Shown here: positions 1-7,213 of the stretch, piece after piece
Numbering within the stretch: position 1 is the first letter of the stretch
How the letters are laid out: the number at the start of each line of letters is the position of its first letter
Assembly (NCBI RefSeq): GCF_900141755.1
Contig: NZ_LT670844.1
Span: 6,978,501-7,042,500 of the forward strand
Source of the DNA: Bradyrhizobium lablabi
GTDB taxonomy: Bacteria; Pseudomonadota; Alphaproteobacteria; Rhizobiales; Xanthobacteraceae
Direction of reading: 5' to 3'
DNA length: 64,000 nt
The notes under the pieces: generated by a model
Database searches by the model: none
Seen by the model: only the letters and a program-made list of their open reading frames with translations
Told to the model about the DNA's origin: nothing
Translations under genes and position numbers: made by a program

Positions 1-37
1 CGGGCGGAAAGTCGCCCATCAGTTGGTCCGCGGGCAT
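1..37 (-). CDS. Partial CDS, N-terminus only
   Basis: An ATG at 37 on the minus strand is preceded, seven bases upstream, by a GGAGG ribosome-binding site. The frame stays open to the window edge and gives MPADQLMGDFPP. Only 12 codons are visible, so no function can be given. The good Shine-Dalgarno spacing is the only support. Confidence 0.45.
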   Translation of the reverse strand, partial: MPADQLMGDFPP

Positions 38-333
38 CCCGTATCCTCCCAGTTTCTCACGATTTCTGATTGCTTCTTTTCGCCTGAAGGAGCGGTTCCG
101 AAGCCCGATCACTTTTCAGCGAGCCTTGAACCGGATCGCCAAAGGCGCTGACAAAAGCATAACGGAGAACCATCTGTTTTTTCGGCAGAAACAGGACGTT
201 GATGGAACAAATCGGCGCTGTTGCCGCGGCGTCACAGTTACGAACGATCAACGTTCCGGCATCGCCGCGAAGCAACCAAATTGAGGCCACGTTGTTTGAC
301 TGATGTCGCAAGCGACATAACGGGGTAGCAATC

Positions 334-1044
334 ATGAAGAGAGTTTTGCTCGGTACAGTCGCCATTCTTGCGTTCGCGGCTCCCGCGTTCGCGGCCGACA
401 TGCCGGCGCGTACCTACACCAAGGCTCCGGTCTATACACCGCCGGAAGTGATCTACAATTGGACCGGATTTTATATCGGCGGCCATCTCGGCGGCGCGTT
501 CGCGGGCAACAACAGCCTGGAGGGCAGCGGCGGCCGGTTTATGGGCGGCGTGCAGGGCGGCTTCGATTACCAGTTCGCGACCAACTGGGTGGTTGGTGCG
601 GAGGCCCAGTACAGCTGGCTGTCTAACAACAACAGTAATCTGGTTTTCCCGGGCGGCACTGTGGTGACCGCGAAGAACAACCAGCTCGGCTCGGTAACCG
701 GCCGGCTCGGCTACACCTGGGGTCCGGCGCTGCTCTACGCCAAGGGCGGTTACGCCTGGCGCGACAACCCCAATATCGGGGTAGCGGTGGCCGGCACGCC
801 CGCCGCGTTCACCACCGACAGTACCCACAAGAATGGCTATACAGTTGGCGCCGGTCTCGAATACATGTTCGCGCCGAACTGGTCCGCCAAGGCCGAATAC
901 CAGTATTACAATTTTGGCAGCACCACCTTCACCGGCGGGCCCGCCCCGATCGTCGGCTCCCGCTTCCGGGACGACGAGCACACCGTCAAGGTCGGCGTGA
1001 ACTACCGCTTCGGCTGGGGTGGCCCGGTCGCCGCCAAGTACTGA
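334..1044 (+). CDS. Omp31-like outer-membrane beta-barrel protein
   Basis: 236 residues. A Sec signal peptide (about residues 1-21, ending AFAAD) is followed by a short linker rich in Pro/Tyr and then a Gly/aromatic-rich barrel. WTGFYIGGHLGG at the start of the barrel and a C-terminal strand ending in Tyr-Arg-Phe plus a short tail are characteristic of the Omp31/Omp25 family of Rhizobiales. Such proteins are abundant 8-stranded outer-membrane barrels with structural or porin roles. The gene stands alone and is closed by a strong hairpin terminator at about 1069-1095. Family assignment is firm; substrate or precise role is not knowable from sequence. Confidence 0.9.
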   Translation: MKRVLLGTVAILAFAAPAFAADMPARTYTKAPVYTPPEVIYNWTGFYIGGHLGGAFAGNNSLEGSGGRFMGGVQGGFDYQFATNWVVGAEAQYSWLSNNNSNLVFPGGTVVTAKNNQLGSVTGRLGYTWGPALLYAKGGYAWRDNPNIGVAVAGTPAAFTTDSTHKNGYTVGAGLEYMFAPNWSAKAEYQYYNFGSTTFTGGPAPIVGSRFRDDEHTVKVGVNYRFGWGGPVAAKY

Positions 1045-1068
1045 CGCCGCTTCGGATGGATCGATACG

Positions 1069-1095
1069 AAAAGGCCGGCTTCGCCGGCCTTTTTG
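1069..1095. terminator. Rho-independent terminator after the porin gene
   Basis: AAGGCCGGC and GCCGGCCTT arms enclose a short TTC loop, with A and T runs on either side. It can therefore work in both directions. It lies 25 bases after the porin stop codon. Confidence 0.85.
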
Positions 1096-1227
1096 CTTTG
1101 AAAATGGGACTGCGGCGCGGGCGCGCCGTCCGCCCGGGTGCGGCGCAAAAAATAATTTTCGCTGGTCACGAAACTTCCGCATGCAATCGGCTATTATGGT
1201 TCCGCCGGGTTGGTGGACAACAAGAAC

Positions 1228-1467
1228 ATGCGTACCCTGTTACTAGGTTCGGTTTTGTGCGCGGTTGCGCTGCCGTGCCTTGCCCAGACCGTCCTTAAAT
1301 CCGAACCCCTTGTGCTTGCGCCCTATGAGGTCGCCTTTGTGCAGGACGCCTCTTGTCCGGCCGGAAAGGTGCTCAAGGTCACCGGCGCGATCAGGGGGTT
1401 GCACCGTCGCAAAGCCTGCGTGGCGCTTGCCTCGGAGCAGGCCTCGCTGGCGGTAGCGACGCCGTAG
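1228..1467 (+). CDS. Small secreted hypothetical protein
   Basis: 79 residues from the ATG at 1228; a TTG at 1210 would add six residues but lacks a better ribosome site. Residues 1-19 form a Sec signal peptide (hydrophobic core, cleavage near LAQ). The mature part has two Cys (in ASCPAGK and RKACVAL) that could form a disulfide. This Cys-containing short periplasmic protein resembles small DUF families common in Bradyrhizobium, but I do not recognise a function. Confidence 0.6.
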   Translation: MRTLLLGSVLCAVALPCLAQTVLKSEPLVLAPYEVAFVQDASCPAGKVLKVTGAIRGLHRRKACVALASEQASLAVATP

Positions 1468-1550
1468 GACTGGTCTCCCGTAGGTCGTCCCGGCGAACGC
1501 CCGGACGACGCGGCGAGCCGTCACTGCACGAGCTTTCACCGTGCGAGCCG

Positions 1551-1805
1551 TCACTGATTGACCTGAAATTCCATCTCGGCCTCACGCTCGGCTTCGGCCT
1601 GATTCCTGGCGGGATCTTCCTGCGGCTCCAGCGGGCAGGGTCTTATCTCGTAGTCATTGTCCAGGACCGGCCGTGGCGCCGCTTTATCCTGCTCCGTGGC
1701 CGCGTCGACCACGAGACCGCTCTGCCGGGCGAATTTCCAGACATCGGCTTCGGTCGGATAAGCCTTGCTCAACTGGGCGTCATTACTGAACAGCGCATAG
1801 GGCAT
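1551..1805 (-). CDS. Small acidic hypothetical protein
   Basis: 84 residues starting MPYALFSND at 1805. There is no signal peptide or membrane segment. The N-terminal half, with SKAYPTEADVWKFA, looks like a short folded domain of the kind seen in many uncharacterised Bradyrhizobium proteins. The C-terminus is a charged Glu/Ala/Arg helix. An upstream in-frame start at 1886 exists but adds residues of low-complexity composition. Function unknown. Confidence 0.55.
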   Translation of the reverse strand: MPYALFSNDAQLSKAYPTEADVWKFARQSGLVVDAATEQDKAAPRPVLDNDYEIRPCPLEPQEDPARNQAEAEREAEMEFQVNQ

Positions 1806-1899
1806 CGAAACGTCTCCGGTAACACACCCCAACGCGCTTGACGGGGCAGGGTTTCGGCCCGCCGCCAGGCGGCAGTTCACGCGCAAGTGAGGAGGACAT

Positions 1900-2124
1900 T
1901 TGAGTCGCGAGTTTCCGAATGTGACGGCTTTTTCCCTGAGTCGTAAACGAGTCCTTTATTCCGCAAAAAATATCGTGCGAGACTCCCCGGGTAGAATCGC
2001 CGGATGTTTTGCCGGCATGGGAACGACCTTCAAAACCTCCGGCGAAAAAGTGCATGTCGCGCTCACGGTTGCGCTGCTGGCGGCGTGCGCGGCGAATCTG
2101 ATGCTGGTGTGGGGGTGGCTGTGA
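1900..2124 (+). CDS. Possible small membrane protein, TTG start
   Basis: 74 residues if the TTG at 1900 is used. That start has a strong GAGGAGGA site just upstream. The last 25 residues form one hydrophobic helix (VALTVALLAACAANLMLVWG). An ATG at 2017 would give a 35-residue single-helix protein. The 3' end overlaps the convergent hydrolase gene by about 60 bases, which weakens the call. No family recognised. Confidence 0.35.
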   Translation: MSREFPNVTAFSLSRKRVLYSAKNIVRDSPGRIAGCFAGMGTTFKTSGEKVHVALTVALLAACAANLMLVWGWL

Positions 2125-2875
2125 GGAGCCGGGCTTCGAAGAACCCGACCACGCGGCCGAGCGCGTCGGCCGTCATCGGATCATTGTCCGAGAAGTCAAA
2201 CCCGTGCGTCTTGCCCGGATAGCCGACGAATTCGGCGTCCACCCCGATCGCTTTGCCGAGTTTGACCAGCTCCTCGCCCTTGGCCGGTGGAACGTTGCGA
2301 TCCGCCTCGCCATGCAGTTCGATCAGCGGCGGCAGATGCTTGACCTCTGGCACCACCGCATCCGGCAGGCCGCCATACATCACCGCGAGTGCCGTGATGC
2401 GCTCATCGCGCGCAGCGGTATTGGCGGCAACATAGCCGCCCAGCGAGAAGCCGAGCAGGCCGATGCGGCCCGAACAGTCCGGACGCGCCAGGATCGTGGT
2501 GACGACGCTCGACACTTTCTTGGCCCAGTCATCGAATCGCCTGGTCTCATAGGCTTCGCGGCGCTCTCGCGTTGTCTTGAAGCTCGAGACATCGGCCTCG
2601 CTGAGGTAGCGGACCCAATAGGCGTCGATGCCCTTCGCCGCGAGCGCATGGGCATACCGCTCATAGGCGCTGGGCTTGAGGTCGAAGCCGTTGGTGCCGT
2701 GCAGGAGGAGGACACTTGGGCGCGCGCCAGTCCGGTCGGCGGCGTACCGGGTCAAAACGACACGGCCATCGTCGGTATCGACACCGAGCCGTTCGGGCGT
2801 TCCGGCGCGGGCCGGATGGCGCAGCGCGAGCAGCCCAAGCCCCGCCAAAACCGTCCGTCGATCGATCCTATGCAT
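2063..2875 (-). CDS. Dienelactone hydrolase family protein, exported
   Basis: 270 residues from the ATG at 2875. The N-terminus has a twin-arginine-type signal (DRRTVLAGLGLLAL). An alpha/beta-hydrolase fold follows, with a VLLLHGTNG oxyanion region, the nucleophile elbow GFSLGG (Ser nucleophile, not Cys as in classical dienelactone hydrolase) and a late HGFDF His. It probably hydrolyses an ester or lactone in the periplasm; the substrate is unknown. The start codon lies only about 33 bases from the tRNA-derived repeat at 2908-2948, so its native promoter may have been replaced when the neighbouring island inserted. Confidence 0.75.
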   Translation of the reverse strand: MHRIDRRTVLAGLGLLALRHPARAGTPERLGVDTDDGRVVLTRYAADRTGARPSVLLLHGTNGFDLKPSAYERYAHALAAKGIDAYWVRYLSEADVSSFKTTRERREAYETRRFDDWAKKVSSVVTTILARPDCSGRIGLLGFSLGGYVAANTAARDERITALAVMYGGLPDAVVPEVKHLPPLIELHGEADRNVPPAKGEELVKLGKAIGVDAEFVGYPGKTHGFDFSDNDPMTADALGRVVGFFEARLLTATPTPASDSPRTPPAAQP

Positions 2876-2885
2876 CAGGACGGGC

Positions 2886-3023
2886 TCACACGGGGATCGC
2901 CGGAAAATTGGTGCCGGTTGAGAGGATTGAACTTCCGACCTTCGGTTTTCCTCGAAAGGCGAGGAAGACGAGCAAACCAAGAGCGATCAGGATACCGAAC
3001 AGTCCGGCTGCGTAGGCGCTCAT
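2886..3023 (-). CDS. Tiny membrane protein whose C-terminus runs through the att repeat
   Basis: 45 residues starting MSAYAAGLFG, with a GAGGAG site upstream and only 12 bases after the preceding tiny ORF. Residues 5-23 form one membrane helix. From about residue 25 the reading frame is the displaced tRNA-Thr 3' fragment (2908-2948), so the tail (PKVGSSILSTGTNF) looks like translated tRNA sequence. The original protein was probably shorter or different at its end. It lies downstream of the flavocytochrome gene in the same direction, which suggests a small accessory subunit. That role is inference. Confidence 0.5.
   Translation of the reverse strand: MSAYAAGLFGILIALGLLVFLAFRGKPKVGSSILSTGTNFPAIPV
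2908..2948 (-). repeat. Displaced tRNA-Thr 3' end, att-like repeat
   Basis: These 41 bases match 10129-10169 with one mismatch (2934 versus 10155). They correspond to the CCA end, acceptor strand, T arm and anticodon-stem 3' side of tRNA-Thr. The orientation is the same as in the intact tRNA. This is the geometry left when an element integrates at a tRNA 3' end: intact tRNA, element, displaced fragment. Confidence 0.85.
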
Positions 3024-3035
3024 GATGCTCCTCGT

Positions 3036-3131
3036 CTACCCGGCCACACGCGAAAGGGCGAACATGATCGACATCAAGATCAAAATCGCTCCCGTGGCCA
3101 GGACCAGTCGGTCGGCAAACAATCGGCGCAT
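3036..3131 (-). CDS. 31-residue single-helix membrane peptide
   Basis: MRRLFADRLVLATG begins this ORF, which has a near-perfect AAGGAGG site six bases before the ATG. It sits 11 bases downstream of the flavocytochrome gene and 12 bases upstream of another tiny ORF. A positively charged N-terminus followed by one helix of about 18 residues is typical of small auxiliary subunits of respiratory membrane complexes. No named family is recognised, and the function is inferred only from position. Confidence 0.6.
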   Translation of the reverse strand: MRRLFADRLVLATGAILILMSIMFALSRVAG

Positions 3132-3142
3132 CGGAAACCTCC

Positions 3143-4465
3143 TTACGCAAAACTGTAGCGCTCAGAATGGTACTTCGAGATCGGCACGTTCATCTCGCCG
3201 AGAGACTTTTCGATCGCGTCCATCATCACGTTTGGCCCGCAGATGAAATACTCATGGTCGGCATATGGTGGCAGCAGGTGACGTTTGAACATCTCCGCGT
3301 TGATGAAGCCCTGCTCACCGGTCCAACCAGCCGGTGGCTTTGCGAGCACGTAGACAATTGTCAGGTTGAGCCGCGCTTTCAGCGCTTCAAGCTCTTCACG
3401 GAAAGTGATCGAATCCCAGTCCTGGACCCCGTAATAAAGGACGACGGGTCGCTTGTCGCCTTGGTCGGCGAGCGTGCGGATCATGCTCATCATCGGCGTT
3501 ACCCCGATGCCACCAGCGATCAACACATGCATGTCCGCCGGATTGCCGATCGTGAAAGCGCCATAGGGTCCATCAAGATATACGCGCTGGCCAACCGGGA
3601 CTTTGTGAATTTCATTTGTAAAGTCGCCCAGGCCCCTGATCGTCATCTCGACGCGTCCATCCGCGGCCGCGGCGCTGGACGAGAATGAAAAGGGGTGCGC
3701 GGTAATCTTGAACGGACTCCCCCACAGCGTCAGCCAACCGAACTGGCCGGGGCTGAAGCGGAAGCCGGGGTGACCATCCGGCTGCATTACCAACGTCGAA
3801 GTGTCGCCGCGTTCCCTGCGCACTTCCGTGACACGGTACGGCCGGCGAAGCATGAACAGCGGCTTGGCGATCCGCACGTAAAGCAGCAGTCCGATCCAGA
3901 AGATCGTCAGGCCGATCCACAACGTTCGTTTCCAGGGATCAACCAGGTAGAAGCTTGATCCTACCATGTGCACGATTCCCGCGGTGACAGCGACAACCGC
4001 GAGCATGATATGGGTGAGATGCCATGCTTCGTACTTGATCCTCAACGCTGCACGCCAAAGGGCCGTCACCACGAGCGCGATCACCGAGAAAATCGAAAGG
4101 AAAGCAAAGTAGGCACTCAACGGCGCATCAAGCATATTGGACGGAGCGAGCAATTCCGGCTTAACGGCGACCAGAATGACCGGATGCGTCATGACCAAGG
4201 CGACCGCTATGAGCGAAATCTGACGGTGAAAATGGTAGATGACGTCTTCGCCCCAAGGCTCGGTAACGTACCGGAAGCGCGCCGTGAGGCCGAACTGCAG
4301 CCCCATCATCGCCAAGCCGGTATAACCGAGCGCGGCCGAGAGCTCCGTCCAGAAATCGCGCGTCGGCGGATGCGAGCCGGCCAGGAGCGCGAACAAGGGA
4401 GCGAGAATGAACAGCAGGTAGACGAGGATCCAAACGGCCCCGCGCAAATTGTAGCGAAGCTGCAT
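3143..4465 (-). CDS. Ferric-reductase-like transmembrane flavocytochrome
   Basis: 440 residues from MQLRYNLRG; this start at 4465 has an AGGAG site, unlike the upstream ATG at 4489. Residues about 1-210 hold six membrane helices with paired His (FHRQ, MTHP, WHLTH, HMVG) suited to two b hemes. Then comes an FAD-binding barrel (HPFSFSS, about residues 250-260) and an NAD-binding domain with GGIGVTPMMSM and the terminal CGPNVMMDA. This is the ferric reductase/NADPH-oxidase architecture. It would pass electrons from cytosolic NAD(P)H through FAD and heme across the membrane. The acceptor is unknown. It is the first gene of the minus-strand arm of the respiratory island. Confidence 0.85.
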   Translation of the reverse strand: MQLRYNLRGAVWILVYLLFILAPLFALLAGSHPPTRDFWTELSAALGYTGLAMMGLQFGLTARFRYVTEPWGEDVIYHFHRQISLIAVALVMTHPVILVAVKPELLAPSNMLDAPLSAYFAFLSIFSVIALVVTALWRAALRIKYEAWHLTHIMLAVVAVTAGIVHMVGSSFYLVDPWKRTLWIGLTIFWIGLLLYVRIAKPLFMLRRPYRVTEVRRERGDTSTLVMQPDGHPGFRFSPGQFGWLTLWGSPFKITAHPFSFSSSAAAADGRVEMTIRGLGDFTNEIHKVPVGQRVYLDGPYGAFTIGNPADMHVLIAGGIGVTPMMSMIRTLADQGDKRPVVLYYGVQDWDSITFREELEALKARLNLTIVYVLAKPPAGWTGEQGFINAEMFKRHLLPPYADHEYFICGPNVMMDAIEKSLGEMNVPISKYHSERYSFA

Positions 4466-4764
4466 AAACTGATCTCCTACCGTGATCACGGTCAGAGTAT
4501 CGTCGGTTACTATCGCGCAGCGAATCTAGCAGTATCGCAAACGAAAAGCCCCTTCAAGATTCCGCCACCGGCCACCGTGGTTGCGAATCCGCGAGCAGTA
4601 GAATGATTCATAGAACGGCTTGAGTAATCGATCAGTTCTCCCGCAATGCGGCATCGCCCGTTCACCTACAACTGCTACTATTTTTCCTTCCTTTTCCGGC
4701 CTATCATGCACTTTCTGATTGAGCTACGTTTGTAGCGGGGCCCCAGACCAGGGGGAACGCCGTC
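4466..4764. promoter_or_regulatory. Divergent promoter region between flavocytochrome and ctaG
   Basis: About 300 non-coding bases separate two divergent genes. The region is AT-richer than its surroundings and contains the interrupted palindrome GCTAC-N4-GTAGC at 4723-4736. A related CTAC-containing motif lies near 4670. These are candidate operator sites for both arms of the island, but I cannot name a regulator. Confidence 0.4.
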
Positions 4765-5484
4765 ATGCCGGATATGATCGCCTATTGCGGTCCCGCCGCT
4801 GTCCCGGACGACCTCTGGACCCGCTGGAATGTGGATCCGCTGCTGATCGCAATACTCGCTGCCTTGGCGCTTGCGGTTGGTCGCAGCCGATCCTCCGACA
4901 CCCGAGCAGGGTGGGGGGCGATCGTGCTGATGCTCGTTATCTTCGTCTCGCCGCTTTGTGCGTTGTCATCAGCGCTGTTTTCGGTGCGGGTATTGCACCA
5001 CGTCTTGTTGATCGCCGCCGTAGCGCCGCTTCTGGCACTGGCTTTCCCGCAACGGCGCGCAAGCTCGCCGCCGCTCGTCATCCTTGTCGCGGCACATGCG
5101 GTCATCCTCTGGCTATGGCACACACCGGGCGCCTATGCTTGGGGCCTCGCCAGCGTGCCTGCCTATTGGCTGATGCAGACGTCGCTCCTTGGAAGCGCTT
5201 GGCTGTTGTGGCGGGCGATCCTGGCGCCGGCGCAGCCCGGTCCGGCGCTGGTTGCACTGGTAGCAACGATTGGGCAGATGGGCCTTCTCGGCGCGTTAGT
5301 GGTGTTCGCGCCCAGGCCGCTCTATCCCGTGCATTTCGCAAGCACGGCAGCTTGGGGGCTCGCGCCGCTCAGTGACCAGCAACTTGCCGGCCTGCTGATG
5401 TGGGTGCCGGCGATGCTACCTTATCTCGCTGCGGGGGTCTCGATCGCGTGGTCCAGCTTGCGATCGAGCGAACCAGCGCTGTGA
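4765..5484 (+). CDS. ctaG: caa3-type cytochrome oxidase assembly protein CtaG family
   Basis: 239 residues with about six or seven membrane helices. The motifs LHHVLLIAAVAPLLAL and WLWHTPGAYAW, with conserved His in membrane segments, are typical of the caa3_CtaG family. These proteins help insert copper into heme-copper oxidases lacking the Cox11-type chaperone. The stop overlaps the start of the next gene (GTGA at 5481-5484), indicating translational coupling. The coxB and coxA-coxC genes follow on the same strand, which supports the role. The start at 4765 has a GGGGG stretch upstream; no better start is visible. Confidence 0.85.
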   Translation: MPDMIAYCGPAAVPDDLWTRWNVDPLLIAILAALALAVGRSRSSDTRAGWGAIVLMLVIFVSPLCALSSALFSVRVLHHVLLIAAVAPLLALAFPQRRASSPPLVILVAAHAVILWLWHTPGAYAWGLASVPAYWLMQTSLLGSAWLLWRAILAPAQPGPALVALVATIGQMGLLGALVVFAPRPLYPVHFASTAAWGLAPLSDQQLAGLLMWVPAMLPYLAAGVSIAWSSLRSSEPAL

Positions 5485-5993
5485 CAACTTTGCTGAAATT
5501 CGTGCATCTTGCCGCGATCGCGCTCTGGTCGGGCGGATTGATCGCGCTACCCTTTCTGTTCTGGCAGCGGCGCACGCTCGAGGCGGGGTTGGATCTTGAC
5601 CGGCTACACCGCGTCACTCGCCTCGTCTACGTAGAGCTAACCTCGCCCGCCGCGTTCATCGCCATCGGCAGCGGAACGGCGCTGATCTTCCTGCAGGCCA
5701 CCTTCGCAGAATGGTTCTCGCTGAAGATGGTGTTAGTCGGGATCATGGCGATGCTGCACGTCGTAGCCGGCCTGGTCCTCTTGCATTTGTTCTTGCCCGA
5801 AGGCCGGTTCAGTTGGCCTTCCTATCTGGCCTTGACGAGCGCGTATATCGTATTGATCACCGCAATTGTCTGGATTGTGTTGGCCAAGCCGCACATTGAT
5901 TCGAACCAGTTCGCCGCGCATTTGTTCGAGCCTGGCGGACTCGCGCGTTGGCTGCATCAGTCCTTCGGCGAAATCAGAATGCCCACGCCATGA
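5481..5993 (+). CDS. CopD-like membrane protein
   Basis: 170 residues from a GTG overlapping the ctaG stop. There are four or five membrane helices. It begins with a short cytosolic stub and KFVHLAAIALWSGG, a signature of the CopD/DUF2269-like four-helix family in which a membrane His is thought to bind copper or heme. Being coupled to ctaG, it probably helps supply copper to the oxidase. The 3' end overlaps by 37 bases the convergent DUF2231 gene. The role is inferred from family and position. Confidence 0.75.
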   Translation: MTTLLKFVHLAAIALWSGGLIALPFLFWQRRTLEAGLDLDRLHRVTRLVYVELTSPAAFIAIGSGTALIFLQATFAEWFSLKMVLVGIMAMLHVVAGLVLLHLFLPEGRFSWPSYLALTSAYIVLITAIVWIVLAKPHIDSNQFAAHLFEPGGLARWLHQSFGEIRMPTP

Positions 5994-6469
5994 TCAAACA
6001 CAAGCTTGCCCCCGTGCCAGCCGGCGAAGCCCACCATCACGGAGGCGAGGGCGGAGAGGGCGAGGCCGTGCGGCAAGATCGACGCGGGATCGATCAGGCG
6101 CAGGCCCCAGTTGGCACCCGCGATCGCAACCAGCGTCATCGCCGCCACAGCATGGGACCAGCTCGCTTCAAGAAGCCGGATACCGCGTACAAGCAACAGT
6201 TCACCGGTGCCGACGACGCTTGCGGCTACGCCGCTCCAGAAGGCCATGCCGGCCGACCAGAGTCCGACGCGCACCCAGAAGGCGTCTCCCGACCACCAGT
6301 AGAATACGTCGACGCCGAGGGTCGCGATCACGAATGCGATCGGGAAATGCACCATCATCACATGGATCGGGTGCCCGACCACGGCAACCGCCGAACCGAC
6401 ATCGAGTCGAAGCAGTTCAAGCAGGACCTCACTGCGGGGCTGGGTCTTGAGATCGTCTTGCTTTGCCAT
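5957..6469 (-). CDS. DUF2231 membrane protein
   Basis: 170 residues from MAKQDDL; two adjacent ATGs (6472 and 6469) follow a GGAGGGGG site. Four membrane helices are visible. The motif GHPIHVMMVHFPIAFVIATL near residue 30 is the hallmark of DUF2231, whose conserved His pair may bind heme. Such genes often accompany respiratory or metal-handling operons. It is the only gene on the minus strand within the oxidase arm, and its 3' end overlaps the copD-like gene. The shared control region with coxB is only about 55 bases. Confidence 0.75.
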   Translation of the reverse strand: MAKQDDLKTQPRSEVLLELLRLDVGSAVAVVGHPIHVMMVHFPIAFVIATLGVDVFYWWSGDAFWVRVGLWSAGMAFWSGVAASVVGTGELLLVRGIRLLEASWSHAVAAMTLVAIAGANWGLRLIDPASILPHGLALSALASVMVGFAGWHGGKLVFDHGVGILISPKD

Positions 6470-6523
6470 CATCCCCCTCCATCGCGTCGAATACGACATC
6501 CTTCAAGCCGGCATCGTAGTCTG

Positions 6524-7213
6524 TTGTGCCTGGCGGTCCAAGTCGGAACGCTCGCAGTACTTCCGGGCTGCAACGGGCCGCTGTCGGCACTCGATCCCTC
6601 GGGGCCGGCCGCGGCTTCGATCGCCATACTGTGGTGGGTGATGCTGATTGGTGCGGGAGTTCTCTTCGCGCTGGTGATGGTGCTATTCGCACTGGTGATC
6701 CGGCGGCCGGGCTGGGGCTCGAGCGTGTCGCCGGGGCGCTGGATCGTGCTCGGCGGCTTGGTTCTGCCGGCCGCTGTCCTGCTGCCGCTTATCGCCTATG
6801 CGTTGACTGCCGGTGAGAGGCTGCTGCCGCTACCAGGACAAGCGCCGCCGCGGATCGAGGCCATGGGACGGCAATGGGTGTGGACCTTCCGTTATCCCGA
6901 CCATGGCGGCGCGGAGACCCGGAACGTCTTGCACATGCCCGCGGGCACTCCGGTCGACATCCTGGTCACCAGCCAGGACGTCATCCACGCCTTCTGGATA
7001 CCCCGCTTCGCCGGCAAGATCGACGCGGTGCCCGGGCACGTGAACCGCCTGCGCATTCAGGCCGATCAACCTGGACGCTACGCGGGCCAATGCAACGAAT
7101 TTTGCGGTCTCGGTCACGCAGGGATGCGGTTCGATGTCATCGTCCATCGCCCGTCGGACTTCGCTGCCGCGCTTGCGCAGGCAGCCGCATCAGGGGAGGC
7201 GGGGATAAAATGA
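6524..7213 (+). CDS. coxB: Cytochrome c oxidase subunit II (CuA)
   Basis: About 229 residues if the TTG at 6524 is the start; no ATG lies in a sensible place, so the start is uncertain. The N-terminus looks like a lipoprotein signal (LAVLPGC). Two membrane helices follow (about residues 28-55 and 70-92). The periplasmic CuA domain contains HAFWIP and the ligand cluster QCNEFCGLGHAGM (Cys-x3-Cys-x3-His-x2-Met). There is no C-terminal cytochrome c domain, so a soluble or separate cytochrome must donate electrons. The stop overlaps the start of the next gene (ATGA). Confidence 0.88.
   Translation: MCLAVQVGTLAVLPGCNGPLSALDPSGPAAASIAILWWVMLIGAGVLFALVMVLFALVIRRPGWGSSVSPGRWIVLGGLVLPAAVLLPLIAYALTAGERLLPLPGQAPPRIEAMGRQWVWTFRYPDHGGAETRNVLHMPAGTPVDILVTSQDVIHAFWIPRFAGKIDAVPGHVNRLRIQADQPGRYAGQCNEFCGLGHAGMRFDVIVHRPSDFAAALAQAAASGEAGIK

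Noticed and set aside
5948..6523. In-frame N-terminal extension of coxB from an ATG at 5948
   Set aside because: The extension is opposite the DUF2231 gene, is Arg/His/Pro-rich and would place the subunit II signal in the middle of the protein.
6874..7209. Extension of the coxA-coxC fusion upstream into coxB
   Set aside because: It overlaps the CuA domain in another frame; the ATG at 7210 overlapping the coxB stop is the natural coupled start.
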